From Lysobacter sp. K5869 (GTDB lineage: Bacteria > Pseudomonadota > Gammaproteobacteria > Xanthomonadales > Xanthomonadaceae): a DNA stretch of 64,000 nt. Every line of letters starts with the position of its first letter. Position 1 is the first letter of the stretch. A program made the translations under genes and the position numbers. A model generated the notes under the pieces. The model worked only from the letters and a program-made list of their open reading frames with translations. It was not told the origin of the DNA and did no database searches. Shown here piece by piece: positions 21,712 to 30,410 of the stretch. The stretch spans positions 4,007,001 to 4,071,000 of the forward strand of contig NZ_CP072597.1 in the NCBI RefSeq assembly GCF_018847975.1, read 5' to 3'.

Positions 21712-22059
21712 ATGAGACACCTGACCATCGCGCTGCCGTTGCTGCTGGCGTCCGCGGCGCTTTTCCCCACGTTGGCGAACGCGCAGACCGTGAAGCAATG
21801 CGCGGGCGGCAGCATCGCGCCGGGCTGGGTCATCACCTGGTCCGAGAAGGACAGCAACTGCGGCTGGCAGTACGGCGTCATGCTGACCTTGGTCAACGCC
21901 GATGCGCTTCCGCACGGCGCGCAGCTGGTCGTGTGCAATATCGAGAGATTGCCGGCGTGGTGGCAGCCGATCGAATACATCTCGCAAATTCCCGGCCAAC
22001 CCAATCCGCCTTGCGCCTACGGCGGGCCTTACCGGTATCGCATCGAGAAGAAGGGTTGA
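21712..22059 (+). CDS. Small secreted protein, unknown function
   Basis: A 115-aa protein with a clear Sec signal peptide: basic start, hydrophobic core LPLLLASAALF, and cleavage after ALANA or NAQ near residue 25. The mature part of about 90 residues has four cysteines (KQCAGG, DSNCGW, VVCNIE, PPCAYG), which could form two disulfides in the periplasm or outside the cell. A strong Shine-Dalgarno (GGAGGA) precedes ATG 21712. No family is recognised and no operon partner is evident. Confidence 0.8.
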   Translation: MRHLTIALPLLLASAALFPTLANAQTVKQCAGGSIAPGWVITWSEKDSNCGWQYGVMLTLVNADALPHGAQLVVCNIERLPAWWQPIEYISQIPGQPNPPCAYGGPYRYRIEKKG

Positions 22060-22246
22060 CGAACCACGGCGGGGCGGATGCGACGCGCGCGCGTCGGTTC
22101 GTCATCCCATGGCCGTCCGAGCGCCAACGCCAGGGACGGCGTTGGCGAAGACCTCCGCGTGCGCCTGGGCGGCGAAAAGCTCTGACGTCCAGCCGCGCCG
22201 CGCGCACTCGGTAGGCGGAGGGCGCTCAAGGCGCTAGGCTGGCGGC

Positions 22247-22465
22247 ATGGCGAATCCGAACGAACCCACGAACGATGACGCAGAGCGCGAGCGCGAGCGC
22301 GAGCGCGGACGCGTTGCGCTGTGGCTGGATCCCTCCGACTTGGATTGGTTGTCGCGCAGGTGCGACTGCGCGGAGGACGCGAGCGAGGAGCAGCGCGAGC
22401 GCTGCGCGCGCGTTCGGTTCCGCGCTCGGGCAGCGTTGCGCAAGGTCGGCTTGACGGACGCCTGA
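22247..22465 (+). CDS. Small Arg/Asp-rich protein, unknown function
   Basis: A 72-aa protein with a charged repetitive N-terminus (ERERERER) and a more protein-like second half containing VALWLDPSDLDWLSRRC and a Cys pattern (CDCAEDAS...RCARVRF). The mixture of conserved-looking Trp, Leu and Cys positions argues for a real small gene rather than a chance frame. The function is unknown. The ribosome binding site is weak. Confidence 0.55.
   Translation: MANPNEPTNDDAERERERERGRVALWLDPSDLDWLSRRCDCAEDASEEQRERCARVRFRARAALRKVGLTDA
22283..22306 (+). repeat. Four tandem copies of GAGCGC
   Basis: A perfect hexamer repeat lies in the 5' end of the small Arg/Asp-rich gene, each unit encoding Glu-Arg. Because the unit is six bases, slippage would lengthen or shorten the charged tract without shifting frame. 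Confidence 0.9.
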
Positions 22466-22486
22466 CATAGGCCCGGTCAGGACGCG

Positions 22487-22798
22487 CTACTTGCGCCCCT
22501 TTTCGATGCACTGCAGATGCAGGGCGTAGGAGCCCTTCCCCGTCTCCGGGTCGTAGGCGACGTTGTGGCACTCGATCTTGCGTTTATCGGGAACGCTCGC
22601 CCACATCTCCTGCATCTTGGCGTAAGCGGCGGCTTCCGCCTCCCCGCACTTCAGGTCCTTTTCGAAGTCGCCGCCGGACACCGACCGGCAGTACCCATCG
22701 TAGTTATAGGTCGGAAGTCCCTCCGCGCCCATCCCCACCCGCGGAACACCGGCCAGCACGACCACGGACAACACCCACGCCGAGCGCATGACGTTCAT
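22487..22798 (-). CDS. Small secreted protein, unknown function
   Basis: A 103-aa protein with an N-terminal signal peptide (MNVMRSAWVLSVVVLAGVPRVGMGAEG). The start is fixed by GGAGAAATCG upstream of ATG 22798; the open frame continues 34 codons further but that part looks non-coding. The mature part contains four Cys (DGYCRS, DLKCGE, IECHNV, LQCIEK), suggesting two disulfides in the periplasm. No domain is recognised. It converges on the small Arg/Asp-rich gene with only 21 bp between stops. Confidence 0.75.
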   Translation of the reverse strand: MNVMRSAWVLSVVVLAGVPRVGMGAEGLPTYNYDGYCRSVSGGDFEKDLKCGEAEAAAYAKMQEMWASVPDKRKIECHNVAYDPETGKGSYALHLQCIEKGRK

Positions 22799-23240
22799 CG
22801 ATTTCTCCAAGACCCAACGGTGGCGCCGCGACATGGACGATCGGCGACGGTCGACGGCTGCGTCGCGCCAGACTAAACCAAAGCCCCTTCGCCGGCACAA
22901 GCCCTCACGGCGCGTCGATGGGTTGCAGCCGTGCGACGCGGAGGCCTCGACGCGCGGAACCTGTCGGCGAGCGGGCGTTCTACGCCCACGGCAGACGATC
23001 GCCGCCTCGCCTGGGACAAAGAGCGCACGACGCCCAGCGCCCGCCCCAGCGCAGAAGATTTCGTCGTCGCGCTCGCCCAGCTTTTCGACCGCGACTTGGG
23101 ACGCTTGGAACAGACGGCCCAGATCCGGGCCGTGTCCGATGGGCTGAGGCAGGCCGATCAGTCCGGCTTGAGCGGGGCGACGACGTCCCGCCCCGATCGG
23201 CCGCGTTGCGGGGCTTCGAAATGCCGGCGGCAGGGACGGG
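22799..23240. other. Intergenic, no gene seen
   Basis: This 442-bp stretch lies between the small secreted protein and the end of the DUF1552 gene. Open frames on both strands lack ribosome binding sites and recognisable features. It should contain the promoter of the minus-strand secreted protein. Confidence 0.5.
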
Positions 23241-24620
23241 CTAGCTGACGTTGTTGAATATCCCGGTCACCACATCGCCCGGATAAGGCGGCTCGACGCC
23301 ACAAGCCGCGGCCACCGTGTTCCAGATGCGCGGCATGTCGACGAAGCGCTGACCGATGACGGGATTACCGGTGTGATGGTCGCGATCGGCTTGCGGCGCG
23401 ATGCTGAAGTAGCGACCGTTGCCGCTGCCGTTGCGCAGCAACCCCGACGCGCCTCCCATGAACAGCAGCGGCATGTCGATCTGGTGCTCGGGCGCGCCGT
23501 CGGCCATCTCGCTGGTCACGATCACCAAGGTGTGGTCGATCAGCTTGTCGCCGTCGACATCGGGATCGTCGTAGCGCGCCAGCTCATCCATGAACAGCTT
23601 GGCGCGGCGCGCATACCATTTTCTCGTCCCGCTCCACTCCGCCTCGCCCGCGTAGCGATGCGCGCAATCGTGCGGGTTCTTCGCGCTGGTGACGTCGAGG
23701 ATGTTCAACTGCTCGGCCGAGCGCGCGATCTGGACCGTCGCGACCCGAGTGATCCCGCAAGCCAGGGCGTTGGCGACGACCCGCTCGTGCGCGGCCTGGA
23801 CGCGGGTGCGGAATTCGGCGGAGGCGATCGGGTGCGACTCCGGCGCGGTATCGACGCGGCATTCTCCCGGATGCGGCAGTTCGTCCTCCATGTCGGCCAT
23901 GACCTGTTCGATGGAATCCAGTTGCGTATCGAGCTTTTGCCTCTGCGCTCCCGACAGGCGCTCGCGCAACTCGCGGATATCCGCCAGCGCGGGCTCGAAA
24001 ATATGCTTGCCTCGCGTTTGCGCGGCGCGCACCGCGCGGCTGGGCAGTCCGAAGATCGCCTCGTGCAGCAACACGGGGTCGCGCTCCGGCGTTCTGATCG
24101 CGCCCGCGCCGGTCCAGGACACGAACCACGGCGATCCGTCGATGCCCGCGTGCGGCCCCGAAAACAGCGAGCGGAACGCGGGGTTCAAGCCGGCCATGGC
24201 CGGGTCGCGCCCCAGGACCACGTCGATGCTGGGCAACTGCGCCGCCCGGTCGCGCAACAACACGTTCCAACCGTTATGGCCCGAGTTGCCCTCGCCCAAC
24301 ATCACGCCGCGCAGATACAACGACTTCGCGCGGTGAGCGGTCAGTTCGGCGCTCACGTCGCGAAGCTGGAAGTCGGCGCTGTCGTCGGCGTTCGCGGTGG
24401 GATGCCATAACCCCAGACCGTCGCCGAAAGCGCCGCCGCGCCAGGAATCCACGGCCAACCCGTCGGGCACGACGAAGAACACCACCTTGAGCTTCGCCCC
24501 GCCCGCCAACGCCTGCATGCGCGGCTTGCCGCAGCCGAACAACGGCAGGCCCATCGCCGCCGCCGACGCGGCGATCGCCAGGTTGCGAAGGAAGATGCGG
24601 CGTGCGTATGGATGCGTCAT
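23241..24620 (-). CDS. DUF1552 family secreted protein
   Basis: A 459-aa protein beginning with a twin-arginine-like leader (YARRIFLRNLAIAASAAAMG) and a possible lipobox Cys (LPLFGCG). The body resembles DUF1552 proteins, which are usually encoded next to DUF1592 proteins in Planctomycetes and myxobacteria and look distantly like alkaline-phosphatase/sulfatase-fold enzymes. Segments consistent with this include VVFFVVPDGLAVDSW, GEGNSGHNGWN and IDHTLVIVTSEMADG. It starts two bases after the stop of the DUF1592 gene, so the pair is translationally coupled. The biochemical activity of the family is not established. It is expected in the periplasm or on the outer membrane alongside its partner. 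Confidence 0.85.
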   Translation of the reverse strand: MTHPYARRIFLRNLAIAASAAAMGLPLFGCGKPRMQALAGGAKLKVVFFVVPDGLAVDSWRGGAFGDGLGLWHPTANADDSADFQLRDVSAELTAHRAKSLYLRGVMLGEGNSGHNGWNVLLRDRAAQLPSIDVVLGRDPAMAGLNPAFRSLFSGPHAGIDGSPWFVSWTGAGAIRTPERDPVLLHEAIFGLPSRAVRAAQTRGKHIFEPALADIRELRERLSGAQRQKLDTQLDSIEQVMADMEDELPHPGECRVDTAPESHPIASAEFRTRVQAAHERVVANALACGITRVATVQIARSAEQLNILDVTSAKNPHDCAHRYAGEAEWSGTRKWYARRAKLFMDELARYDDPDVDGDKLIDHTLVIVTSEMADGAPEHQIDMPLLFMGGASGLLRNGSGNGRYFSIAPQADRDHHTGNPVIGQRFVDMPRIWNTVAAACGVEPPYPGDVVTGIFNNVS

Positions 24621-24622
24621 GG

Positions 24623-27600
24623 TCAGTCCCTGTCCTTTTTGTAGAGGTAGGCCTGGGACAGCGCCATCGCCCGGAGCATGTCGCGCAGCGAACCGCCCGC
24701 CTTGAGCACGTCGCTCATCTTGCGCACGGCGCCGATGCTTTGCTGGTCGGCCTTGTTTCCGAAGGCGTAGCGGAAGTAGCTGTCGGCCATGCAGGCTTGC
24801 GCCGCCGGGTTCTTCGGCAAGATCCTGGCGATGCCGCGGACGTTCTCGACCGGCCCCAGATCGAAGGAGCCGGTTCCGTCGAGCAGCGGGCCCGCCGCGT
24901 CGATCCGCACCATCTCGTCGTACTGATCGAAGTTGTAGGCGCGCTCGAGTTCGCGATAGCGCCCCGCCGAGTCGTAGTGCTCCATCGACGCGCCGGTATC
25001 GTTCATGAACTGATGGCATTGCCAGCATCGTCCCGCCGACGCGTGCTGGCCGTTGATCGCGTCCCAGCGCTCGCGGGTGCTGATCGCGCGGTCCGGAAAC
25101 TCGGGCTCGTCGGGATCGGCTTCCACCGGGGCGCCGAAGACATGGCAGAACATGTTTTCGCGGATCATGATCCCGCGCCGCACCAGCGCCGTGGCCTCGT
25201 AGTCCGATGTCGCCACCTGGGTGATGCCCTGGTGGAGCAGGCCGCCGCGCTTCTCGTCGACGTCGACCTTGCGGAACTGCTCGCCCGAAACGCCGCCGAT
25301 GCCGTAGTGCGCGGCCAGCGTCGCGTTCAAGTAGGTGTAGGCCGGGTTGAACAGCTCGTCCATCGTCGCACCGGTGGTCTTGAACAGGTCGCCGGCGAAC
25401 AAGCGTTGCTCTTCGCGCATGGCCTGGATCGTGTCGTCGTCGAGCCCCGGCTTGCGCTGTATCTCACGCGGCGTGTTGGTGTAGTAACGGATGAAACGCG
25501 CGAACTGGGCGATGCCGGCGTCGGACTGCATCATCCGATCGACCTCGGCGCCGATCTCCTCCGGCGTGTCCAGGCCACCGCTGGCGGCCCGATCCAACAG
25601 CGCTTCCTGCGGCGTCGTTCCCAGGAAGGAGAACGACAAGGCCGTCGCCAGTTCTTCCGGCGTCAACTTGGCCGCGCCGCCGCGGACGGAGACGCCCAGC
25701 TCGCTGCGATACAGGAAATAAGGCGATACCAGCATCGCCGCCAACGCGTCGCGCGCGCCCTGCTCATCGGTGGCGAGCGCGGCGTAGCGCGCGATCTCGG
25801 CGTCGGTCAGCGGCCGCCGGAACGCCTTGCGGCCGGTCTTGGACACGAAGGCCCGCGCATCGGCGCTGCCGTGGTAGCCCAACGCGGCCAGATCGGCCTT
25901 CGCGGCGACCTCGACGGCCAGGTCGAAGTATTTCTTCACGGCTTCAGCCGACAGCACGCCCAGCTCGGCCTGCCCCGGATACTTGAACTCGCGATCCGAC
26001 TCCAACGCGGGCAACTTCGCCGGATTGACGGCGACATGGAACAAGTCGGCCACGCTGTTCTGATACTCCTGCGTCGCCAGCAACCTCACTTGGCGCACGC
26101 CGAACGACTCGGTCGGGTTCAGATAGGGCGCCCAAACCGTCTCGATCAGGTGGGACGACACCGCGCCGGCGCAGACGTCGTCGCAATGCCCCGATACCGG
26201 CATCGCCTTGATCCTGGCGATCAACGCATCCTTGCCCGCCACGTCCCAGGTGTGCGCCTTGCGCGGGTCGTCGAAGAACTCCGGCGAGTGGCAGTTGATG
26301 CAGGTCTCGGCGAGGACGACCTCGCCCAGGTTGCCGAGCGCGCGATAGCTCATCGCCTTGAGATCGAAGTCTTCGCTTTCCTCGTTGACCGACACCCGCT
26401 CCAGGCTCGGTTGCGGCAGCGCGCCGGGATAGTAGGGGTAGACGATGTCGTGATCGCCGTAGGTCAGCGTGATCGCCGCGGAGCCGCCCCAAGCGATCGC
26501 TTGCCGACGCGTCTCTTGCCCGCTGCGGATATCGACGTGCCATTGCGGCTCGCCGACCGATGCAGGCTTGGCCGGCGCGTGGATCCGCACCTCGACCGCG
26601 ATGTCGGTCGGACGCTCGCGGTAACCGAGTTGCACGACCGGATGCTTGTGGCTCGCATCGACCGCAACCTCTTGTTGGCGGATCAGCGGGATCCAAACCG
26701 TCCCGTCGTCGGCCTGGATGTCGGCCAGCCGCACCTTGTAGACGCCGTCGGCGACGCCGCTCATGACGATCGGCGGCGCGTTCCAGGCCAGTTGGAAATA
26801 GCGTTCGTGCCCCTGCGGATCGATCAGATGCCCGCCGATCATGCGGCCGGCGATGTTCGGCGACGGCGGTTCGCCCGCCTGCAGCGTCAGCGACGCGTCG
26901 CGCACGGCGGCCGGGTCGTAGCTGACCTTGTAGATCACGCCGGCCACATCGTCGGACAGCAGAAAACTGCGCTCGTCGAGGATCAGCAGGTCCGTCGGCC
27001 GGCCCACGCAGGCGTCGGTCAAACAGTAAGCGTCGGCCTTGTCGAAGTCCTGGATCCAGCCGTCGATCACCGGGAACTCCTGCAGCACGCGCGAATCGCT
27101 CGCCACGGTGACCATCAGCAGATTCAAGCCCGGCCGCGCCGCGGTCTTGCCCAGGCCGTGCTGCGCGACCAGAAAGCGCCGGGTGGCGACCGGGCCCGCA
27201 ACCCCGTTCCAGAACTTGAGCCCGGACGGCGCGGTGTTGGTGGCCAGCGCCAACGCCGGCGGGACGTAGTGCTTGGGATCGATCGCGCTCAGCGGCTTGT
27301 CCGACACGATCGCGCCCTGCACGAGCTTGGGCACGATTTCCTGTTCGGGTTTGTCGTATTCGGCTTGGGTGAACCCGAGCGTGTCGCGGCCGAACACATA
27401 AGGACGGCCGAAATGCTGACCCGCGCTCGCCAGCCGGTTGATTTCCTCGGGGTTGTCGAAGCCCTGCCGGTTGTTGTCGCTGAACCAGATCTCGTGGGTG
27501 TCGGGATGCCAGTCGAAGCCGACGGAATTGCGCACGCCCTGAGCAAGGATCGTGGCCTTGCCCGTGGCGAGGTCGTAGCGGAGCAAGGTCCCGTAACGCG

Positions 27601-28789
27601 GATCGGCGGGCACCATGCACAGATTGCACGGCACGCCGACCGCCGTGTAGAGCCCTTCGTCGTCACGGTCGTACGGGTTGAAATGCAGCGGGTGCTTCAT
27701 ATGCCAGATGCGCGTGGTCGATCCGGTCTCCAGCGCGGGCAGCGGAAACGGCGTGTCGTCCGCGGGAAACTTGAACACCTGTTCCGACTGCGCGTTCTGA
27801 TAGGTCGCATCGACGTTGCGGACCCGATGCAGGGCGCCGGTGGTGGCGTAGTAGAGATCGCCGTCGCGGTAGGCCACGCCCATCGGTTCTTCCAGCGACG
27901 ACGCGATGAGGTGGATCGCTCCCGTCGGGCGTCCCGTCGCGTCCAGCGGCAGCGCGTAGACGAAGCCCGCGATGCCTTTGTAGGCGTACGACGGTATCGC
28001 GCTCGAGCCGACATAGAGCACCCCTTTGCCCATGGTCATCTGTCGGGGTTGCCGCAGGCCCTGGGCGAAGACCTCGATCTTCATGCCGGGGATCGTCCGC
28101 AGCTTGTCTACTTTCAATTCGGGCCGATATTCCACGAGCAGATCGCGCCGCTCGCCGGCGTCGTGCGTGAAGGTGACCTGCGCGGGCGAGGTCAGCGGCA
28201 AGCGCCCGTCGATCGGATTCAGAGTCAGGTGGTAATCGCAGCGTTTGAGCGCGTCGACCCGGATGCCCGTCCCCCAAGTGCCGCTGATGGGCGTTTCTTC
28301 GCCTTTGCATCGCAAGGTGCCGGTGACCGGGGTCGACGCGGGCGGCGCCGCCGCGGCGTTGCGCCGATGGCTCAGGACCGTATCGCTCGCCATCGCGAAC
28401 TGCAGCACCAGTCGATTGCCGTCCCCGCCGCCGCCATCGCACGAATCGATGTGCTTCCATGCATTGGGCCACCAATCGCCGTTCGGTCCGCCCGGCTCGT
28501 AAGCCGACTGCGCGCACCACTGCCAGCTGCCGGGACCGAGCGGCGGGCCGTCCTCGTCTCGCCAGCACTCGTAGAGCTGGCCCTTGTTCTGCACCCGATC
28601 GCCCTGCTGATAGGAGGTTTCGGCGAAATAAGGAGGCGCGTCGCATTGCAGCGCCTTCGCCGCCCTGCCCGCCGCGGCGCCGTCGCTCTTGCCGTCGCGG
28701 CCGCAGCCGGAAGCGGCGGTCAGCGCGAGCGCGGTTGCAGCGATGAACAACAGGCGATGGCCCATCGCCGCGGATGCGCTAGCGCTCAT
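24623..28789 (-). CDS. Large lipoprotein: chitin-binding + sorbosone-dehydrogenase-like propeller + DUF1587/1595/1592/1588/1585
   Basis: A 1388-aa multidomain lipoprotein. The leader ends in a lipobox (ALTAASGCG). Residues about 45-115 form a chitin-binding type-3-like module (SYQQGDRVQNKGQLYECW, aromatic-rich). About 215-600 resembles the glucose/sorbosone dehydrogenase propeller (GVRNSVGFDWHP, WFSDNNRQGFDNPEEINR). A CINCH heme-c motif lies near residue 828. The C-terminal half carries the Planctomycete-type series: RLLATQEYQNSVADLF (DUF1587), GRKAFRRPLTDAEI (DUF1595), LTPEELATALSFSFLG (DUF1592), RRGIMIRENMFCH and CWQCH near 1254 (DUF1588), and the DUF1585 tail ending in LSQAYLYKKDRD. It is coupled to the following DUF1552 gene. 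The layout suggests a surface redox or hydrolytic enzyme acting on a polysaccharide, which is inference. Confidence 0.9.
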   Translation of the reverse strand: MSASASAAMGHRLLFIAATALALTAASGCGRDGKSDGAAAGRAAKALQCDAPPYFAETSYQQGDRVQNKGQLYECWRDEDGPPLGPGSWQWCAQSAYEPGGPNGDWWPNAWKHIDSCDGGGGDGNRLVLQFAMASDTVLSHRRNAAAAPPASTPVTGTLRCKGEETPISGTWGTGIRVDALKRCDYHLTLNPIDGRLPLTSPAQVTFTHDAGERRDLLVEYRPELKVDKLRTIPGMKIEVFAQGLRQPRQMTMGKGVLYVGSSAIPSYAYKGIAGFVYALPLDATGRPTGAIHLIASSLEEPMGVAYRDGDLYYATTGALHRVRNVDATYQNAQSEQVFKFPADDTPFPLPALETGSTTRIWHMKHPLHFNPYDRDDEGLYTAVGVPCNLCMVPADPRYGTLLRYDLATGKATILAQGVRNSVGFDWHPDTHEIWFSDNNRQGFDNPEEINRLASAGQHFGRPYVFGRDTLGFTQAEYDKPEQEIVPKLVQGAIVSDKPLSAIDPKHYVPPALALATNTAPSGLKFWNGVAGPVATRRFLVAQHGLGKTAARPGLNLLMVTVASDSRVLQEFPVIDGWIQDFDKADAYCLTDACVGRPTDLLILDERSFLLSDDVAGVIYKVSYDPAAVRDASLTLQAGEPPSPNIAGRMIGGHLIDPQGHERYFQLAWNAPPIVMSGVADGVYKVRLADIQADDGTVWIPLIRQQEVAVDASHKHPVVQLGYRERPTDIAVEVRIHAPAKPASVGEPQWHVDIRSGQETRRQAIAWGGSAAITLTYGDHDIVYPYYPGALPQPSLERVSVNEESEDFDLKAMSYRALGNLGEVVLAETCINCHSPEFFDDPRKAHTWDVAGKDALIARIKAMPVSGHCDDVCAGAVSSHLIETVWAPYLNPTESFGVRQVRLLATQEYQNSVADLFHVAVNPAKLPALESDREFKYPGQAELGVLSAEAVKKYFDLAVEVAAKADLAALGYHGSADARAFVSKTGRKAFRRPLTDAEIARYAALATDEQGARDALAAMLVSPYFLYRSELGVSVRGGAAKLTPEELATALSFSFLGTTPQEALLDRAASGGLDTPEEIGAEVDRMMQSDAGIAQFARFIRYYTNTPREIQRKPGLDDDTIQAMREEQRLFAGDLFKTTGATMDELFNPAYTYLNATLAAHYGIGGVSGEQFRKVDVDEKRGGLLHQGITQVATSDYEATALVRRGIMIRENMFCHVFGAPVEADPDEPEFPDRAISTRERWDAINGQHASAGRCWQCHQFMNDTGASMEHYDSAGRYRELERAYNFDQYDEMVRIDAAGPLLDGTGSFDLGPVENVRGIARILPKNPAAQACMADSYFRYAFGNKADQQSIGAVRKMSDVLKAGGSLRDMLRAMALSQAYLYKKDRD

Positions 28790-29314
28790 GCGTTGCCTGC
28801 CTTTGCTTGTCGGAGCGTGCGGATCGGACAGCTCAACAGCAGCGGCCTCTCGCCGCTGACGGCTTGCTTATTCCAAGCGCCGATCTGGAGGGCGGCATTG
28901 CCAGCGCGACCATGCCGCAGCGCGCGCCACGTCCGTCCTATGCGACGGACCGGCCGCGCATCCGGCATGAGTTGAACCAGAAAGGGCCATGCTTCGACTC
29001 CATCACAACGGTGCGATCGAGCTGCTCGGGCATGTTCCGTGTAGACGCTAACGAAGCTTTCGGCGAGCGAGTCGCACCAGCCTCTCCTTCCCTCGGCGGA
29101 AGTCGCGGACCGGACTCTCCTCGGGGAAATCCTCGCCTCCGCGCAGCAACCCGGTCCGAGACCCCTGTTCCAGTCGCACGCTCACCTTGGTTCACCGCGA
29201 TTGGGCGCAGCGGTCGCCGCGTTGTCGATCGCTGGGAGATTCGCCGGTGAATCCTGCCGATTCGGGCTCGATGTCAGTAAAACCGCGCAAGCCGGAATAG
29301 CCCCGCGCCGCGTC
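28790..29314. other. Intergenic, no gene seen
   Basis: This 525-bp stretch lies between the start of the large lipoprotein gene and the end of the LacI regulator gene. It should contain the promoter of the lipoprotein operon. Frames on both strands lack start signals and protein-like composition. I see no copy of the LacI-type palindrome found upstream of the sugar operons. Confidence 0.5.
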
Positions 29315-30319
29315 CTACGACGCGACCGCCGCGGTCGACCCACGCAGCATCAATCTGAAATCCAAGGTCTGCTGATGCGGCACGTCCACCGCCTCGACGA
29401 TGGCGAGCAGCAGGTTGACGGCGCGAACGCCGATCTCGCGCATGGGCTGGCTGATGGTCGTCAGCGGCGGCGTGAGATAGCGCGACGAGGCCAGATCGTC
29501 GAAGCCGACGATCGAAAAGTCCTCCGGCACGCGGATTCCCAGATCCCTGCACGCGGCGAGAACGCCCAGGGCCATCTGATCGCTGAAACAGAACGCGGCG
29601 GTCGGAGCGGACGCCTGCCCCAGCAGTTTTTTCGCGGCGGCGTAGCCGGACTCGATCGAAAAGTCGCCCGGTGCGACCTTCAGAAGGCGGCGCAGGCCTC
29701 GCGCCCGGGCGGCATCCTCGACGCCTTCGAGACGTTGCCGATGCAAGGGATTGTCGGTCGGGCCGCCCACCACGGCGATCCGCTGATGCCCTAATCCATA
29801 AAGATGATCCATCGCCGCGCGCGAGGCGGCCGCGTTGTCGATATGCACGCTGGGGATGCCGAGCGCTGGATCGAATTCGCAGCCGTTGACCACCGGCGCG
29901 GCGGCGCCGAGCCGCTTGACGATCTCCTGCGCGGTCGGCGGAAGCCGGTGCCCCAGTACGATCAAGCCGTCGGCTTCGTTGCGCGGGAGCATCTGTGCGT
30001 AGCGTTCTTCCCGCTCCGGCCGATTCTGGGTATCGCCCAGCAGCACGGCATAGTCGGCCGCCTGCGCGGCTTCTTCCGCGCCTTGCAGTATCTGCGCGAA
30101 GAACGGATTGGCGATGTCCGGGACGGTGACCAGGATCTTGCCGCTGCGCTGGGTCTTGAGCGTGCGCGCCACCGTGTTGGGAACGTAGCCCAGCGCGGCG
30201 GCGACTTCCTCGATGCGCTTGCGCGTGGCCGGCAACACTTTCTCAGGCCGCGACAGCGCGCGCGACACGGTGCCCGCCGAAACGCCGACGTGTTTGGCGA
30301 TGTCGTAGATGGTCGCCAT
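29315..30319 (-). CDS. LacI-family transcriptional regulator
   Basis: A 334-aa regulator with an N-terminal helix-turn-helix (TIYDIAKHVGVSAGTVSRAL, residues 3-22), the hinge VARTLKTQRSGKI, and a periplasmic-binding-protein-like effector domain (VTVPDIANPFFAQIL, DGLIVLGHR, SIVGFDDLASSRYLTPPLTTI). It is divergent from the sugar operon at 30411, with 91 bp between the starts. A perfect 14-bp palindrome in that gap is the likely operator, and a similar palindrome precedes the convergent operon starting at 39132. It probably represses both operons until a sugar derived from the imported glycoside binds. The effector is not identifiable from sequence. Confidence 0.95.
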   Translation of the reverse strand: MATIYDIAKHVGVSAGTVSRALSRPEKVLPATRKRIEEVAAALGYVPNTVARTLKTQRSGKILVTVPDIANPFFAQILQGAEEAAQAADYAVLLGDTQNRPEREERYAQMLPRNEADGLIVLGHRLPPTAQEIVKRLGAAAPVVNGCEFDPALGIPSVHIDNAAASRAAMDHLYGLGHQRIAVVGGPTDNPLHRQRLEGVEDAARARGLRRLLKVAPGDFSIESGYAAAKKLLGQASAPTAAFCFSDQMALGVLAACRDLGIRVPEDFSIVGFDDLASSRYLTPPLTTISQPMREIGVRAVNLLLAIVEAVDVPHQQTLDFRLMLRGSTAAVAS

Positions 30320-30382
30320 GCCTCAGCCCGATGCCCCTCGCTGCGCTGCACAACGTGCATCCTGACAACCCCATGCTAGGAT

Positions 30383-30396
30383 TGCAATCGATTGCA
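30383..30396. promoter_or_regulatory. Predicted LacI-family operator TGCAATCGATTGCA
   Basis: A perfect 14-bp palindrome with the central CG typical of LacI/GalR operators, 14 bp before the ATG at 30411. The short distance to the start fits repression by blocking initiation. A 12-bp core of the same sequence recurs at 39297-39308. Confidence 0.8.
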
Positions 30397-30410
30397 TCGA
30401 GCGGATTTCC

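Noticed and set aside
24602..28975. A 1457-codon open frame on the plus strand opposite the DUF1592-type lipoprotein gene
   Set aside because: Antisense shadow of a gene with a lipobox and recognised domains; the composition is biased to Arg, Val and Gln and no family is visible.
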